Source of the DNA: a virus
Length of the DNA: 21,777 nt
Strand: one strand, 5' to 3'
IMG/VR virus record: IMGVR_UViG_3300025128_000396
Span: 1-21,777 of that record
The translations under genes and the position numbers were made by a program. Under the pieces are notes generated by a model that saw only the letters and a list, made by a program, of their open reading frames with translations, ran no database searches and was not told the origin of the DNA. Below are positions 15,116-20,670 of the stretch, one piece after another; positions within the stretch are counted from its first letter, which is position 1; the number at the start of each line of letters is the position of its first letter.

Positions 15116-16752
15116 TGGGCGGCACCCAAGATCTGCTCAAGATCTACCTGTGTTTCGTCAACAGCGCGTAACGCTGGCGCGGCATTGCCTGCTGCCTCTG
15201 CCATCTGGCTCGTTGCTGCCATTTCGGCTTGTGCTTGCTGCGCTTGCTGGCGCTGCTGTCGAATGCCAGACACCTCGCCCTCACCACGCACCACCGATGC
15301 AGGCGTGCCGGTGACTTTGATGATGTGCTTGGCAAGGCCGTCAAAGTCGAGATAGTCAACGATGCCTTGGTCGAGCTGCATCAACGGCATCAGGAACTCG
15401 ATCATCTGCAGAATGCCTTGGATGTCACCGCTGCGCTGCGCCTTCGCCAATGGGCTGACGTATTCGATGTCGATCGTGCCATCGCGCAGGCTGTCGGGCG
15501 CTGCGGCGAATTGCTTTTGCCGAGACAGAATTGCAAAGACGCGGTTGATCAGCGGCTGCAATAGCTCAGCCTGCAGGCGTCCGAGTACCGGGCCGAGCAG
15601 GCGCATCTTTTCCTCAGTGCGCTGGATGACCTCCGTCGCGGTCATTTGCGGACCCTGTCCAAGAATGAGCTGATCGACGTAGAAGGCGGCGCGGATCGCG
15701 GTGCGGCGCTGCTCTAGCTGCTGCTCGCCGAGCGGGTTGTTCGCGCCGATGTTCAACGGCTCAATGCGGTCGCGGGTGCCTGAGCGGTAGAAGTTCAAAC
15801 CGCCTGGCGTTGTGCGAATGGGCAGGACGAAGCCGTCGTCTGGCACCATCATGGGCGGATGAATCTGGAGCTGAGCTGCGCGGATCACCACCTCGCTCAT
15901 CTTGTTTACCATCTTCGTGTCGCTGAGCGCGGTCATGCTTGGGCTGCGCCCGTAGCCGATCTCAAAGCTGGCCTTTAAAAAGCGCGGCACGCAGTACGGA
16001 AACTCATCATAGCCAGACTCGCCGATGATCATCTTCTCATCTGGGTCGATGTAGATGCTGGCAAATGGTTTGTTGACCGCGTTCTTCTTGCGGCGGTTGC
16101 GATCCTCTCTTGGCATTACGACGTGCAGCAGCTCGATCTCGGCGTAAGGATCATCTGTGTTCAGCTTTTGGATTCTGTTTGTGACCTTATCCTGCCCAAA
16201 CTGCCGCACGGCGGCGCGCGCCGTTGTCTTGTACTGCCGGTAGACAGTATCGACGCGCCCTTGTTCGTTTTCTGCGACCCAGCACTCGGCAATGTGGCGC
16301 GTGCTAAAGCGCACGCCGTTGTCGTCGTCGGTCTCAATGAAGATGACCGCAGTGCCGAATGTTACGAGGTCGCTGTAAAGCTCGTGGATCTGCTCTTGAA
16401 AGTTCGACCTGGCGAGGTGCTGGTACATGACGTCAGTCGCGCCTTCGAGCCATTCCTTTGCCTCGTCGTCGCCGTTCAGCTCGTCGTTCTCGTAACGCAT
16501 TGAGAACCACGGTGTCGCTGCATTGGTCAGCATGCCGTGCAGGCTGGCAGACATCAGCTCAGCCGCGTGGATCGCCGTGCCGTCAAAGATCAGCTCACTG
16601 CGCTTGTCGCCGGATGTGCGCTTCTTCGTGATGTCCGCCTTGCGCGGCACGATGTAGTCGGCGACTTCCTGCCAATGGGATTCCCAGTGCTGGCGTTGCG
16701 TCTTCAGTGTGCCGAAACGCTTCATCAGCGCATCTGCGCGTGGATCATCCAT
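15112..16752 (-). CDS. Portal protein (head-to-tail connector, T7 gp8-like)
   Basis: 546 aa, close to T7 gp8 (536 aa as I recall). The N-terminal blocks RFGTLKTQRQHWESHWQEVA, YIVPRK and SGDKRSELIFDGTAIHAAEL, then the ASLHGMLTNAATPWFSMR motif, are diagnostic of the podovirus head-tail connector family. The C-terminal 60 residues are Gln/Ala-rich and helical (RQQRQQAQQAQAEMAATSQM), which is the crown or barrel region. It forms the dodecameric ring through which DNA is packaged and ejected. It starts three bases after the TAG of the proline-rich gene and ends in an ATGA overlap with the next gene. Complete. Confidence 0.95.
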   Translation of the reverse strand: MDDPRADALMKRFGTLKTQRQHWESHWQEVADYIVPRKADITKKRTSGDKRSELIFDGTAIHAAELMSASLHGMLTNAATPWFSMRYENDELNGDDEAKEWLEGATDVMYQHLARSNFQEQIHELYSDLVTFGTAVIFIETDDDNGVRFSTRHIAECWVAENEQGRVDTVYRQYKTTARAAVRQFGQDKVTNRIQKLNTDDPYAEIELLHVVMPREDRNRRKKNAVNKPFASIYIDPDEKMIIGESGYDEFPYCVPRFLKASFEIGYGRSPSMTALSDTKMVNKMSEVVIRAAQLQIHPPMMVPDDGFVLPIRTTPGGLNFYRSGTRDRIEPLNIGANNPLGEQQLEQRRTAIRAAFYVDQLILGQGPQMTATEVIQRTEEKMRLLGPVLGRLQAELLQPLINRVFAILSRQKQFAAAPDSLRDGTIDIEYVSPLAKAQRSGDIQGILQMIEFLMPLMQLDQGIVDYLDFDGLAKHIIKVTGTPASVVRGEGEVSGIRQQRQQAQQAQAEMAATSQMAEAAGNAAPALRAVDETQVDLEQILGAAQ

Positions 16753-16755
16753 TCT

Positions 16756-16968
16756 CTATTGCCCCAACAGCGTCTTTTTTGTGGTCGGCGCTTCGGTCAG
16801 CAGGCCGAGACCGCCCGTCACATTTGCCTGGCGCAGGCCGCGCTTCTTCGTAGCACGCTGCTCAACGCGATCGGTTTCCTTGGTGTCCTTCGGCTTGATC
16901 GGCGGATCTGGCGGCACAGGCGGCACGGGTGGCGGCGGCGGCGCCTTTGGTGGTGACATGAAGCTCAT
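16756..16968 (-). CDS. Proline-rich small protein between terminase and portal (70 aa)
   Basis: The ATG overlaps the TGA of the large terminase (ATGA). After MSFMSPPKA comes an almost pure proline stretch (PPPPPVPPVPPDPPIKP), then a charged helix, and a C-terminus GGLGLLTEAPTTKKTLLGQ. Small proteins with a proline run and a 'G-x-x-x-x-x-K-K-T-L-L-G' end are common at this position in podoviruses, although their function is unknown. The strict synteny suggests a packaging or head-completion accessory role. Confidence 0.78.
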   Translation of the reverse strand: MSFMSPPKAPPPPPVPPVPPDPPIKPKDTKETDRVEQRATKKRGLRQANVTGGLGLLTEAPTTKKTLLGQ

Positions 16969-18260
16969 AACGATGCCCCTTGATGCTCATACGGGTTGTA
17001 GTCCATCACCGCAGACTGTTGTGGTGCGCGACTGCGGGTTGTGCTGTTTTGCAGCCCGATCGCTGCGGTGCGGAATGCGTCGGCGGCATGGCTGCTCCAG
17101 TCATGGACCGGCTTGTCGCGAAATTGTCTGGTGCGCTCGTTGTAAGCGCGATGGTAGTGCCGCAGTGCTTCAAGACCCTCGCGGCAGTTGTCTCGATCGA
17201 AGTAAACGCGCGGAATCAAAAGTCTCGCAGCATGTATTCCATCTTCGATCGGAAGGCGCGGTACCGTGCGGAAATTGATGCCCAAACCGTGCGCAGCTTC
17301 GCGGCGGCTTTTGCCGGTGCCAAGCTCACGCACCTCCAAATCGTGCGGACCGTAGTGGTTGCCGTAGAGATAGTTTTTCTCATCCATGACGCGAGCGTAA
17401 TGAGGCAAGCCCTCGCCTTGGTTTTGATAATAATCAATGACATGAATGTCTCCGCGTCCCACGTTCTGTACGAACCAGATCGCCGTGTAGTCGTGCATTC
17501 CCAGATCCCAGTACGTATCAACTCGGTGGTCCCCAATATGGGGGACACTTGTGATGCGCCCTGCGTCGTCGGCGTCTTGTAGCTCTTTGCCGTATACGCT
17601 GCCCGGTACGTTCGCGACCCAACTGCACTCGAACTCTTGATTGTACTGGTCCTCGGTCATTGTGGCCTTTGCGGCCTCAAGCTCATCGTCATCTACAATG
17701 CCGGTCTCGCTGGCCTTGTATATCTTGCGCTGCCAGCCCTTCGTGGTGGCGGCTGCTTCCCATAGGTCGTGGAAATAGTTGTGACCTTGTGGCGTGCCGA
17801 TAAACGCAGCACTGCCCTTGCGGTCAGACAGCGCCGGTCTAATGACCTCGGGAAATATGTTGGCCGGCATGTCTGCGACTTCGTCCATGACAGCAAAGTC
17901 GAGGTAGATGCCTCTTAGACTGTTGGGGTTTTCAGCGCCTAGAAGGCTGATGCGTGCGCCGTTTGGCAAATCGCAACGCAGCTCGGTCTCGTGATACTTG
18001 GTGCCGGGGATCTTCTCGCTAAATTGTTTGAGATAGTCCCAAGCGACATTCTTGGCTTGTCTGTAGGTTGGTGCGACGTAGGCAAGGCGCGGGTTTGGCT
18101 TTTGTTCCTCAATTGCGCGCTTGAGCAAATGGTTGATGGCGCAGACTGTCTTGCCGAACCGACGGTGACAGACCAGCACGTTGAATCTGTTCTGATCGAG
18201 CATCGTGTGCAGCTCCTGCTGCAGCGGACGCGGCGTGTAGTCGATCTGAATTGTTTGCAT
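16965..18260 (-). CDS. terL: Terminase large subunit
   Basis: 431 aa. Walker A CHRRFGKT is at residues 31-38 with the arginine-containing form usual in terminases. Walker B LDFAVMDE is at 120-127 with the catalytic Glu. The coupling motif region has FIGTPQGHNYFHDLW (about 153-167). The nuclease domain starts with YWDLGMHDYTAIWFV (Asp 252). The C-terminal region has HDWSSHAADAFRTAAIGL, whose Asp is typical of the third nuclease carboxylate. The enzyme pumps DNA into the prohead through the portal and cuts concatemers. ATG 18260 shares its A with the stop codon of the preceding 53-aa gene. It is intact, with no intron. Confidence 0.96.
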   Translation of the reverse strand: MQTIQIDYTPRPLQQELHTMLDQNRFNVLVCHRRFGKTVCAINHLLKRAIEEQKPNPRLAYVAPTYRQAKNVAWDYLKQFSEKIPGTKYHETELRCDLPNGARISLLGAENPNSLRGIYLDFAVMDEVADMPANIFPEVIRPALSDRKGSAAFIGTPQGHNYFHDLWEAAATTKGWQRKIYKASETGIVDDDELEAAKATMTEDQYNQEFECSWVANVPGSVYGKELQDADDAGRITSVPHIGDHRVDTYWDLGMHDYTAIWFVQNVGRGDIHVIDYYQNQGEGLPHYARVMDEKNYLYGNHYGPHDLEVRELGTGKSRREAAHGLGINFRTVPRLPIEDGIHAARLLIPRVYFDRDNCREGLEALRHYHRAYNERTRQFRDKPVHDWSSHAADAFRTAAIGLQNSTTRSRAPQQSAVMDYNPYEHQGASL

Positions 18261-18421
18261 TAGTGGATGGTTGCGCTGATTTCAAAATGGCTGTCTTGCA
18301 GCGGCGACATCAGCGCGTCGAGAAATCGCTCGGCCTGATCTTCGTCGTTAAAACCCTCAAGAAAGATGCACAGGTTAAACGTGCCATCGCGAGCTGGCAC
18401 GCAGTAGGCGCTGTAGATCAC
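18260..18421 (-). CDS. Small unknown protein upstream of terL (53 aa, GTG start)
   Basis: The start is GTG 18421, which overlaps the TGA of the preceding gene as GTGA; the TAA shares a base with the ATG of terL. The frame has no ATG upstream, so it is easily missed. The product begins (M)IYSAYCVPARDGTFNLCIFL and contains EGFNDEDQAERFLDALMSPL, with a mixed alpha/beta look. The perfect coupling at both ends argues that it is real. I recognise no family. It could be an accessory of packaging by position only. Confidence 0.7.
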   Translation of the reverse strand: MIYSAYCVPARDGTFNLCIFLEGFNDEDQAERFLDALMSPLQDSHFEISATIH

Positions 18422-18564
18422 GCGCGGCCCATCATTGATTTCTTTTTCTTTTTCGGAAATCCCGCTTGCATGTTGGCATATGCCTTGTCGCTGATCGTGG
18501 ACTTCTTTTTCGTGCGACTAGTGCCCGCGGCTTTGCGTTTGTTGATGTTGCGGTAGAGGCTCAT
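18418..18564 (-). CDS. Small basic conserved phage protein (48 aa)
   Basis: The start ATG 18564 overlaps the TGA of the 100-aa gene (ATGA); the frame extends to 18636 but there only overlaps coding sequence. The product MSLYRNINKRKAAGTSRTKK, then STISDKAYANMQAGFPKKKK, is very basic. I recognise the 'L-Y-x-N-I-N-x-R-K-x-A-G-T-S-R-x-K-x-x-S-T-I' pattern from small unannotated genes near phage terminases. It is probably nucleic-acid-binding; no function is established. Confidence 0.78.
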   Translation of the reverse strand: MSLYRNINKRKAAGTSRTKKKSTISDKAYANMQAGFPKKKKKSMMGRA

Positions 18565-18863
18565 GCTTTTCTCTTGTTTCGTTTGCTGATGTTTGCCGCT
18601 TTGCTCACGGCGTCCTGTTTTGAGGTGGCGCCCCACGCTCGGAGAGAGAGAAGTAGCCGGGTGGGGCGCCCCTTCTCGTCGCGTTCTGGACCTTTCATTT
18701 TGCCCATACGCGCCAGGAAGGATGCGCGGCGCGGGTTATCGCCCTTTTTGACTGGCCGCTTGAGGTCAGATCCGGGGTTTTCGCGCTCGTATGACTTGCG
18801 GCCCCTCTCGTTGAGGCCACCTTTCTGGTTTTTGCCCTCTTTGCGGGTCCACGCGGCGGTCAT
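18561..18863 (-). CDS. DUF6321-like small basic protein (100 aa)
   Basis: The ATG overlaps the HNH gene stop as ATGA. The sequence MTAAWTRKEGKNQKGGLNER, then GRKSYERENPGSDLKRPVKK and RRASFLARMGKMKGP, matches the phage family I know as DUF6321 (W-x-R-K-E-G-x-N-x-x-G-G-L-N-x-x-G-R-x-S-Y). The family is found next to terminases. The protein is very basic and has no catalytic motif that I can identify. It may be a DNA-binding packaging accessory. The family name is from memory. Confidence 0.82.
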   Translation of the reverse strand: MTAAWTRKEGKNQKGGLNERGRKSYERENPGSDLKRPVKKGDNPRRASFLARMGKMKGPERDEKGRPTRLLLSLRAWGATSKQDAVSKAANISKRNKRKA

Positions 18864-19081
18864 TTCTTGCTCCGATTGGCGCTGCGGGACATGACAGACA
18901 GGTTTTTGCGGCGATTATCGCGTGGATTGCCGTTTTTGTGGTCTACATCCTTGCCATCGCCTTTGCGCACGCGGTTGGACGCCATTAGCGATCGGCGTGC
19001 GCTGTTGCGGCTGGCGCGGTTCTTCTTTTGCTCAGGTTTCGCGTGGTAGCTGCGGTACTCTTTGCCGTAGTCGCGCTTCAT
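18860..19081 (-). CDS. Small HNH-family endonuclease
   Basis: 73 aa. The motif DVDHKNGNPRDNRRKNL is at residues 45-61, with Asp47-His48, Asn56 and Asn60 fitting the conserved D-H ... N ... N pattern of small HNH nucleases. The rest is a basic N-terminal helix region. The ATG overlaps the stop of the 42-aa gene, and its own TGA overlaps the next ATG. HNH proteins beside terminase genes are known to help packaging or DNA maturation in several phages. Free-standing HNH proteins can also act as homing endonucleases that mobilise introns in trans, and this phage has two ORF-less introns about 5 kb downstream. Which role applies cannot be decided from sequence. The first catalytic His of the beta-beta-alpha metal fold is the DVDH histidine. 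Confidence 0.8.
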   Translation of the reverse strand: MKRDYGKEYRSYHAKPEQKKNRASRNSARRSLMASNRVRKGDGKDVDHKNGNPRDNRRKNLSVMSRSANRSKK

Positions 19082-19206
19082 TTGCCTTGGCCTCGGTACT
19101 TTTTGCGCGTGTTGCCTTTGCGGGTGAGCTTGCTCAGGCTCGATTGACCGATCGAGGTCTTCTTTTTGATCTGTACAAGGTTGGGGGCTGACTTAGGCTT
19201 AGCCAC
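19078..19206 (-). CDS. Small basic conserved phage protein (42 aa, GTG start)
   Basis: The start is placed at GTG 19206 because GAGG precedes it by six bases, and the product then begins (M)AKPKSAPNLVQIKKKTSIGQ and ends with KGNTRKKYRGQGK. The frame is open to 19305, but the upstream part crosses palindromes and a TATAAT and does not look coding. The ending 'R-x-K-Y-R-G-Q-G-K/R' is familiar from tiny unannotated phage genes near terminases. It is very basic; function unknown. It is the first gene of the terL-proximal chain and overlaps the HNH start as ATGA. Confidence 0.72.
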   Translation of the reverse strand: MAKPKSAPNLVQIKKKTSIGQSSLSKLTRKGNTRKKYRGQGK

Positions 19207-19479
19207 GATGAGCCTCAGTTCTGGACGTATTATACGTCTGTAGAGGGCGCGCAATTCTCTTGGGGGGGTGGGGGGTCCGCTCAGGAAATCGCACACCACG
19301 ATCACGGCCGAATAAATTATTTTTTGCGTGTGTGGTGCGACTAGGTCACCTAAGTCATTGATAACATTGCGCTGACCCTCGCATTACAAATGCGAAAATT
19401 AAGTTTGGGGGGGGTGCCTGGCTAGGGTTCGGTCGCGCGCGTGTCGCTATGACTGACAAGCTCTAACGCTAACGGGTCC
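19207..19479. other. 273-bp non-coding gap between terS and the terL operon, with palindromes and G-runs
   Basis: I see no gene here. It holds the TATAAT palindrome, a 7-bp-arm inverted repeat TCGCATT-ACA-AATGCGA (19379-19395), an 11-bp palindrome TAGGT-C-ACCTA (19342-19352), an imperfect inverted repeat around TCGCAC...GTGCGA (about 19285-19340) flanking an A/T-rich core, and runs of 6-8 G on the plus strand (about 19261-19275 and 19407-19414). Neither inverted repeat is followed by a T-run, so terminators are unlikely. A regulatory region or packaging-start site is possible. Confidence 0.55.
19224..19238 (-). promoter_or_regulatory. 15-bp palindrome containing a TATAAT box
   Basis: GACGTAT-T-ATACGTC (plus strand) reads GACGTATAATACGTC on the minus strand, so a perfect -10 hexamer (19234-19229) sits at the centre of an inverted repeat, about 20 bases before the GTG of the 42-aa gene. 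No good -35 is present at 17 bases (GAATTG). This may be a promoter overlapped by a repressor or activator site for the terL operon. Confidence 0.5.
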
Positions 19480-19941
19480 TCAGCCCTTGTCCGTTACCAG
19501 CTTCACCACCTCAGCAGGCTCTGTCTTCACAGGCTCAGCCTCGGGTTCGTTACCCCACACCAGCATGACCGGGCCAGTCTGTTGCTCAACATCTTCTTTC
19601 TTGTGCCTGACACCACGCGGCTGCATCCGGGCGAACGTCCACTTCAAAGTATCCACCTCAAGCCGACGACGTTGCACCTCAGCGTTCGCCACCTTGTTGT
19701 CCAGCCCCGCCGGCAATGGCTGTCTTGCCAAGTCGTGCATCTCATCTGCCAGCACTTCAGCTCCGATCGCCCTGGCGCGGACATACAACTCGTGCAGATC
19801 CTCATCACGCTGAACGGCCTGCAGTACAGTCACCCAATGCGGCAGCTTGTCGTCACCATCGCAGACAGAGCGCAGGCTCTTGCCTTTGGCTAATTCATCG
19901 CAGACTGAGTGCATCTTTGCCTTGGTTAGTTTGATTGCCAT
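19480..19941 (-). CDS. terS: Terminase small subunit (Sf6-type)
   Basis: The start is chosen at ATG 19941 (MAIKLTKAKMHSVCDELAKG). The frame is open to 20028 but would translate through an intrinsic terminator hairpin. The 153-aa product has the Sf6-like pattern: an N-terminal HTH (VCDELAKGKSLRSVCDGDDK, residues about 13-45, with the 'G-x-S-L-R-x-x-C' motif), LYVRARAIGAEVLADEMHDL, then EVQRRRLEVDTLKWTFARMQ and a Pro/Glu-rich tail. It binds the packaging start and regulates the large subunit. The Shine-Dalgarno is weak (GGGCG). It is separated from terL by six small genes and the 273-bp gap, which is unusual but seen in other phages. Confidence 0.88.
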   Translation of the reverse strand: MAIKLTKAKMHSVCDELAKGKSLRSVCDGDDKLPHWVTVLQAVQRDEDLHELYVRARAIGAEVLADEMHDLARQPLPAGLDNKVANAEVQRRRLEVDTLKWTFARMQPRGVRHKKEDVEQQTGPVMLVWGNEPEAEPVKTEPAEVVKLVTDKG

Positions 19942-19952
19942 CGATCGCCCAC

Positions 19953-19975
19953 AAAAAAAGCCGCCAAGCGGCGGC
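19953..19975 (-). terminator. Strong intrinsic terminator directly before terS
   Basis: On the minus strand GCCGCC-GCTT-GGCGGC is followed by seven T (19959-19953). The stem is perfect, and it ends 11 bases before the terS start codon. It either ends the upstream (early) transcript or acts as an attenuator for the late operon. Confidence 0.88.
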
Positions 19976-19980
19976 ACCTC

Positions 19981-19998
19981 GGTTTTGGACACAAAACC
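19981..19998 (-). promoter_or_regulatory. Leader hairpin upstream of the terS terminator
   Basis: GGTTTTG-GACA-CAAAACC (plus strand) forms a 7-bp stem five bases upstream of the terminator stem. With the promoter candidate it would be the first structure of the transcript, a possible antitermination or pausing element. Confidence 0.5.
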
Positions 19999-20011
19999 AC
20001 ACTCTACACAA

Positions 20012-20040
20012 TAAATACCCGATTTCACCTACTACGTCAA
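20012..20040 (-). promoter_or_regulatory. Candidate sigma-70 promoter for the late operon
   Basis: On the minus strand TTGACG (20040-20035), 17 bases, then TATTTA (20017-20012). The -35 matches 5/6, the -10 only about half. It lies after the stop of the HTH gene and before the leader hairpin and terminator. Confidence 0.45.
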
Positions 20041-20069
20041 CACCTAGTATGTAACACCCCCTCAACCCA

Positions 20070-20483
20070 CTACATCTTGTACCACAGACCCAATATCGCA
20101 CGCTCAAACCGCCTCCTAGCCGTCTCTGGGTGGCAGTGCAACTTTTCGGCTATCCGACGCCACGCTGGCCCCCTATCGCGCCTGACGGCGCTGTGAGCAG
20201 CCGCCCAGACCAGCTTCGCATCCTCAACCGTCAATAGTTTCGTCAGCTCGATCGCAATATCCCACGATCGGATCTCTGCCACCGACGCTGGCCCCGGCCG
20301 CACATCGACTTCGCCATACCCATAGGCGGTGTGTGGATCGGCCGGCACCTCCGGCCAATATCCTCGAACTCGCAGATCATAAGCGCGCGGCATCTTCCGC
20401 TCCGCGACCGCCGCCTCGAAGAACAATTCTCTCAACCCAGCCTCATCACCAACCAGCTCTTTCACTCGTCTCAGATCAGTCAT
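20070..20483 (-). CDS. HTH protein, DUF6362-like (137 aa), possible regulator
   Basis: The C-terminal part RRDRGPAWRRIAEKLHCHPE, then TARRRFERAI (residues about 101-130), is a clear helix-turn-helix of the homeodomain-like type. The middle has a GYWPEVPADPHTAYGYGEVD block and VRPGPASVAEIRSWDIAI, the combination I associate with the DUF6362 family of phage proteins, usually located before terminase. It could be a late-gene regulator or a terminase-like DNA-binding factor. It is preceded by the repeat-rich intergenic region and followed by the terS leader. The Shine-Dalgarno is poor (GGTAG). Confidence 0.75.
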   Translation of the reverse strand: MTDLRRVKELVGDEAGLRELFFEAAVAERKMPRAYDLRVRGYWPEVPADPHTAYGYGEVDVRPGPASVAEIRSWDIAIELTKLLTVEDAKLVWAAAHSAVRRDRGPAWRRIAEKLHCHPETARRRFERAILGLWYKM

Positions 20484-20670
20484 TGCGCACTACCGCCCAA
20501 CGGTACTAGTCAACGTCGAGTGCGCACTAAGTGCGCGCCAAATGCGCACTAAGCGCATTGGCGTGCGCGTGCGAACTAGACTAGTACCGTTATTTTTGTT
20601 CGCACACGATTTTGCGAACAAAGTGCGCACTAAGTGCGAACTAAAGCCCCAAAACAAAACAACACGATGT
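20484..20670. repeat. Repeat-rich intergenic region: TGCGCACTAA direct repeats and nested palindromes
   Basis: In 187 bp there are four copies of TGCGCACTA(A) at 20484, 20521, 20543 and 20624. The central two and the last form palindromes (GCGCACT-A-AGTGCGC at 20522-20536; ATGCGC...GCGCAT at 20542-20558; GTGCGCACTAAGTGCG at 20623-20638). A perfect 13-bp inverted repeat, AACGGTACTAGTC (20499-20511) and GACTAGTACCGTT (20579-20591), flanks the central copies. A 10-bp-arm inverted repeat TTTGTTCGCA / TGCGAACAAA lies at 20595-20622. No gene or terminator is seen. This looks like an operator cluster or iteron-type origin. Confidence 0.7.

Noticed and set aside
19207-19305. Longer 75-aa version of the 42-aa gene
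   Set aside because: The extension crosses the TATAAT palindrome and a C-run; GTG 19206 has a good ribosome site and the conserved-looking part begins there.
19942-20028. Longer small-terminase start (182 aa, MKSGIYCVECGF...)
   Set aside because: The extension would translate through the leader promoter and the perfect terminator hairpin; the family start fits MAIKLTKAKM.
20595-20622. Inverted repeat TTTGTTCGCA/TGCGAACAAA as a terminator of the ATPase gene
   Set aside because: On the minus strand the stem is followed by AAAAATAACGG, not a T-run, and on the plus strand by GTGCGC; it fits a protein-binding site better.
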